From: Bacteroidaceae bacterium
GTDB lineage: Bacteria; Bacteroidota; Bacteroidia; Bacteroidales; Bacteroidaceae
Direction of reading: 5' to 3'
Length of the DNA stretch: 8,883 bases
Assembly: GCA_017633615.1 (NCBI GenBank)
Contig: JAGBPB010000086.1
Span: 1-8,883, forward strand
Shown: piece after piece, positions 6,995-8,883 of the stretch
How the letters are laid out: each line of letters starts with the position of its first letter
How positions within the stretch are numbered: the stretch's first letter is position 1
Made by a program: the position numbers and the translations under genes
Notes under the pieces: model-generated
The model's database searches: none
What the model was told of the DNA's origin: nothing
What the model saw: only the letters and a program-made list of their open reading frames with translations

Positions 6995-7981
6995 TCAGTT
7001 ATTCTGGTTTATCAGATTAACCACCACTTTTACCATAATGTCTTTTTCGTCTGGTCTGCTTTCCGCAATCATAAGAGTTAAGGCCACAAGTGTATTGTCT
7101 GGCAGACGCTTTGAGCCGTCTGGACGGTAGAGGATGCGGTTCTCGTTAAGGAACCAAAGGAAAAGGGTTGCTGCAATACGCTTATTGCCGTCGCTGAAAG
7201 AGTGGTTCTTGGTTACCAGATATAGCAACATTGCCGCTTTCTCTTCAACGCTGGGGTATAGTTCCTCACCTCCAAAGGTCTGATAAATCTGTCCTATGCT
7301 GCTCTTGAAAGAATCATCCTTCTCGTTGCCGAAAAGGGTAGAACCGCCAAACCGATGGCGCAACTTAACAATCTCCTCCATAGCGTTCTCATATGTAGCA
7401 TGGAACAACTCTTCCTGAGTGGTCTGGCTTATGGTAAGACGCTGATAGTCATAGTTGTCAAGTGTATCTAGAGCATAAGTGTAGTCCGTTACAACCTCAA
7501 ATAGGGCGTTGGTTTCATCGGTAGAAATTAAGGGCTGATTCTGTATGGTACGCCCCAGCATACTTACCAACTGGCGCAGTTCGGCAATCTGCTCGCGACG
7601 CATTCGCTCGTTTACGGCGTAACCCTTTACGAGGTATTGTTTCAATACTTCATTGGCCCACTGGCGGAATTTTACTCCTCGTTTTGAGTTGACTCTATAT
7701 CCTACTGAAATGATCATGTCGAGATTAAACATCGTAATCTCACGGTTAACAGTACGTTTACCTTCTTGTCGAACCTGTCGGAATTTCCGACATGTTGAAA
7801 ATTCTTTCAATTCTCCATCATTGTATATATTTTGAATGTGTTCAATGATGTTTGTTCTAGAGGACTTAAATAGATTGGCCATTTGGGTTTGTGTAAGCCA
7901 CACGGTATCATTCTCAAGGCGGACTTCAATCTGAGTGTGTCCATCGTCTGTCTGGTAGATTAAGATTTTGTTCTGTTCCAT
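6995..7981 (-). CDS. RhuM-Fic fusion protein (DNA-binding RhuM domain plus Fic/Doc domain)
   Basis: A 328-residue protein starting at ATG 7981-7979. Residues about 5-125 are the RhuM domain, with a helix-turn-helix-like start (VWLTQTQMANLFKSSRTNII) and the characteristic YRVNSKRGVKFRQWANEVLK. Residues about 160-328 form a Fic/Doc fold with active-site motif HSFSDGNKR at 260-268. Canonical AMP-transferring Fic proteins read HxFxEGNGRxxR. Here Lys267 replaces the glycine and Ala271 (HSFSDGNKRIAA) replaces the last arginine, which is closer to Doc (HxFxDANKR), a kinase of EF-Tu. No inhibitory (S/T)xxxE(G/N) motif and no separate antitoxin gene are visible, so any restraint may come from the RhuM half, or the protein may be non-toxic. 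RhuM genes often accompany restriction-modification or other accessory loci. The gene has its own strong promoter and a palindrome beside it. Its target is unknown. Confidence 0.88.
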   Translation of the reverse strand: MEQNKILIYQTDDGHTQIEVRLENDTVWLTQTQMANLFKSSRTNIIEHIQNIYNDGELKEFSTCRKFRQVRQEGKRTVNREITMFNLDMIISVGYRVNSKRGVKFRQWANEVLKQYLVKGYAVNERMRREQIAELRQLVSMLGRTIQNQPLISTDETNALFEVVTDYTYALDTLDNYDYQRLTISQTTQEELFHATYENAMEEIVKLRHRFGGSTLFGNEKDDSFKSSIGQIYQTFGGEELYPSVEEKAAMLLYLVTKNHSFSDGNKRIAATLFLWFLNENRILYRPDGSKRLPDNTLVALTLMIAESRPDEKDIMVKVVVNLINQNN

Positions 7982-8006
7982 ACTGAATAATAAATGATTA
8001 TTGTAA

Positions 8007-8038
8007 CAAAGGTAAGCAATGTAATCTGCCTTGTCAAA
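8007..8038 (-). promoter_or_regulatory. Promoter of the RhuM-Fic gene
   Basis: This is the best promoter in the window: on the minus strand TTTG (8038-8035), exactly 20 bases, then TACCTTTG (8014-8007). Both parts match the Bacteroides consensus. The expected start near 8000 gives a leader of about 20 bases to the ATG at 7981. It also shows that the longer frame opening at 8056 is not the real start. Confidence 0.8.
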
Positions 8039-8040
8039 TC

Positions 8041-8057
8041 TTTGCAAGGTTTGCAAA
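8041..8057. promoter_or_regulatory. Palindrome next to the RhuM-Fic promoter, possible operator
   Basis: TTTGCAA-GGT-TTGCAAA is a perfect 7-bp inverted repeat with a 3-base spacer, 2 bases upstream of the -33 element. It lies between the exonuclease stop and the RhuM-Fic promoter. The T-run on the minus strand precedes the repeat rather than following it, so it is not an intrinsic terminator. A binding site for the RhuM domain itself is an attractive but untested idea. Confidence 0.4.
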
Positions 8058-8077
8058 AAATAAGCGTCCTTAATGGA

Positions 8078-8569
8078 TTACAGTATCTCTCTTGCAATCC
8101 AAGCGCATGCCTCAGCATCGGCCAGTGCGTGGTGATGATTCTCTAATTGATAACCGCAAGCGGCTGCAACTGTCTGGAGCTGATGGTTTGCTAAAGACGG
8201 TAGTTTCCTGCGTGAGCAGCAAAGAGTGTCGTAGAAAACATAGTCAGGGTAGTCCATCTGATATGTGCGGAATACGGCCCTCAAGCAACCTTCATCAAAT
8301 GGGCTGTTATGTGCTACGAGGGGCAGTCCTTCTATCATCGGTTCAATCTGGGCCCAGACATCGGGAAACACGGGCGCATTATCCGTGTCGCGGCTGCATA
8401 ACCCATGCACCCTCTGGCACCAATAGTTGTAATAATCGGGCTCCGGCTTTATGAGCGAGTAGAACGAGTCTACAATCTCACCATCGCGCACGATGACTAC
8501 GCCTACTGAGCATACGGAACTACGCTCGCTGTTTGCCGTTTCAAAATCTATTGCTGCAAAATCTTTCAT
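8078..8569 (-). CDS. DEDDh-family 3'-5' exonuclease (DnaQ/RNase T-like)
   Basis: A 163-residue single-domain protein with a complete DEDDh active site: motif I Asp8 and Glu10 (AAIDFETAN), motif II Asp92 (VAHNSPFDEGCL), and motif III His146 and Asp151 (HHALADAEACA). These residues bind two metal ions and cut nucleotides from 3' ends. The motifs fit stand-alone exonucleases similar to ExoX and the proofreading domain of DNA polymerase III; whether DNA or RNA is the substrate cannot be told. It is too short for a polymerase fusion. The ATG at 8569 is preferred over the longer GTG-initiated frame from 8632, because a perfect promoter box lies at 8595-8588 and the extra residues would be encoded by the repeat element. 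It is followed 97 bases later by the RhuM-Fic start, and read-through is possible because no terminator is seen between them. Confidence 0.9.
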   Translation of the reverse strand: MKDFAAIDFETANSERSSVCSVGVVIVRDGEIVDSFYSLIKPEPDYYNYWCQRVHGLCSRDTDNAPVFPDVWAQIEPMIEGLPLVAHNSPFDEGCLRAVFRTYQMDYPDYVFYDTLCCSRRKLPSLANHQLQTVAAACGYQLENHHHALADAEACAWIAREIL

Positions 8570-8587
8570 CCCTGCACAAATCGGAGG

Positions 8588-8595
8588 CAAAGATA
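8588..8595 (-). promoter_or_regulatory. -7 promoter box of the exonuclease gene
   Basis: The minus strand reads TATCTTTG, identical to the box of the kinase gene, 18 bases before the ATG at 8569. The repeat copy begins directly upstream (8596), so the -33 region lies inside the repeat, where no TTTG is found. Confidence 0.6.
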
Positions 8596-8597
8596 AA

Positions 8598-8629
8598 CAA
8601 TTAGGGACGGTTAGGATGGTTCCCAATTG
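8598..8629. repeat. Inverted-repeat element, short copy (GGGACGGTT family)
   Basis: CAATT-A-GGGA at 8598-8607 pairs with TCCC-AATTG at 8621-8629, leaving one bulged A and a 13-base loop. The left part (8596-8612) is a perfect 17-base copy of 6907-6923. Compared with the 78-base copy, the interior is shortened to a few bases. It sits between the divergent exonuclease and nucleotidyltransferase genes and could fold as a hairpin at the foot of either transcript. Confidence 0.65.
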
Positions 8630-8647
8630 CACATTTTTAGCTGTTTG

Positions 8648-8679
8648 TTTGTGGTGTAGCAGAATAATGCCTAACTTGC
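8648..8679 (+). promoter_or_regulatory. Candidate promoter of the nucleotidyltransferase gene
   Basis: TTTG (8648-8651), 20 bases, then TAACTTGC (8672-8679), a 6 of 8 match to TAnnTTTG. The implied transcription start, about 8686, falls one base before the ATG, so the mRNA would be leaderless or nearly so. Spacing is ideal but the -7 box is imperfect. Confidence 0.35.
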
Positions 8680-8685
8680 CGGCAA
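8676..8685. promoter_or_regulatory. Perfect palindrome before the nucleotidyltransferase start, possible operator
   Basis: TTGCCGGCAA is a perfect 10-base palindrome ending one base before the ATG at 8687 and overlapping the proposed -7 box. This is a good position for a repressor site, as expected if the locus regulates itself. A palindrome this short can also occur by chance. Confidence 0.3.
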
Positions 8686-8686
8686 T

Positions 8687-8883
8687 ATGTTAAGCAGGCG
8701 AGAATATATTAAAAGAATTAAGGCTCACACTGAAACCATTATTGAAGATTTTGGTGTGCGTTCACTTTGTTTGTTTGGCTCGGTTGCACGAAACGAGCAG
8801 AATGAATCAAGTGATATTGACATATTTGTTGATATGGAGCCTGATTTCTTAAAAATTGCCGGTTTAAAACAATACCTTGAAAG
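8687..8883 (+). CDS. Minimal nucleotidyltransferase, MntA-like (partial, continues past window)
   Basis: Sixty-five codons are visible, cut by the window edge. The product begins MLSRREYIKRIKAHTETIIE, and residues 31-47 carry GSVARNEQNESSDIDIF: the Gly-Ser pair followed at the usual distance by Asp-Ile-Asp, the metal-binding core of small nucleotidyltransferases. A short helical N-terminus, then LCLFGS, then DIDIFVD is the normal architecture of the MNT antitoxin of HEPN-MNT pairs, which adds AMP to and silences a HEPN ribonuclease. The HEPN partner would be expected just downstream, outside the window, so the pair is not confirmed. This is the only plus-strand gene. By hand count it is about 35% GC, clearly lower than uvrA, which suits an acquired gene. 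The ATG at 8687 is supported by family length and the promoter-like context. Confidence 0.8.
   Translation, partial: MLSRREYIKRIKAHTETIIEDFGVRSLCLFGSVARNEQNESSDIDIFVDMEPDFLKIAGLKQYLE

Noticed and set aside
7982..8056. Twenty-five-codon upstream extension of the RhuM-Fic protein
   Set aside because: The gene's promoter (8038-8007) lies inside the extension, and the RhuM domain begins right after the ATG at 7981.
8092..8454. 120-codon plus-strand open frame over the exonuclease gene
   Set aside because: It is antisense to a gene with a complete DEDDh active site, has no recognisable domain, and has no promoter or ribosome site.
8570..8632. GTG-initiated extension of the exonuclease
   Set aside because: It would be encoded largely by the intergenic repeat and contains the promoter box; motif I begins just after the ATG at 8569.

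Overview
The window looks like chromosomal DNA from a member of the Bacteroidota, most likely the order Bacteroidales. The main reasons are upstream boxes matching the Bacteroides-type promoter (TAnnTTTG, with a TTTG about 20 bases further upstream) before nearly every gene, the near absence of Shine-Dalgarno sequences, and the style of the proteins (a UvrA of 944 residues, a lipoprotein/outer-membrane barrel pair, a RhuM-Fic protein). All genes but one lie on the minus strand. No rRNA, tRNA, CRISPR array or complete insertion sequence was seen, and no stretch over 300 bases lacks a gene.

Read from high to low coordinates (the direction of transcription on the minus strand), the layout is as follows. 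At the right edge a plus-strand gene for a minimal nucleotidyltransferase (MntA-like) runs out of the window. Divergent from it is a small DEDDh 3'-5' exonuclease gene (8078-8569), then a RhuM-Fic fusion gene (6995-7981) with its own strong promoter. These two minus-strand genes are bracketed by two copies of a GGGACGGTT-containing inverted-repeat element (6909-6986 and 8598-8629). Next come an aminoglycoside-phosphotransferase-like kinase (6012-6866), a probable two-gene operon for an exported flavin-type split-barrel lipoprotein and an outer-membrane beta-barrel protein (5987-4623), the excision-repair ATPase uvrA (4586-1752), a YihY/BrkB membrane protein (1709-366) followed by a good intrinsic terminator, and the N-terminal half of a small heat-shock protein (216-1, cut by the window edge).

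The left two thirds is ordinary core genome. The right third (about 6900 to the end) is accessory in character: lower GC, repeats at the edges, a Fic/Doc-type effector fused to a DNA-binding domain, an exonuclease, and the first half of what is probably a nucleotidyltransferase toxin-antitoxin gene pair. I regard this as the part most likely to hold a mobile toxin-antitoxin or defence island. That functional reading is inference; the domains, motifs and repeats themselves are visible.

Several gene starts were corrected inward from the longest open frame, because a promoter box lies inside the longer frame: the kinase starts at 6866, RhuM-Fic at 7981 and the exonuclease at 8569. uvrA appears to start at TTG or GTG.
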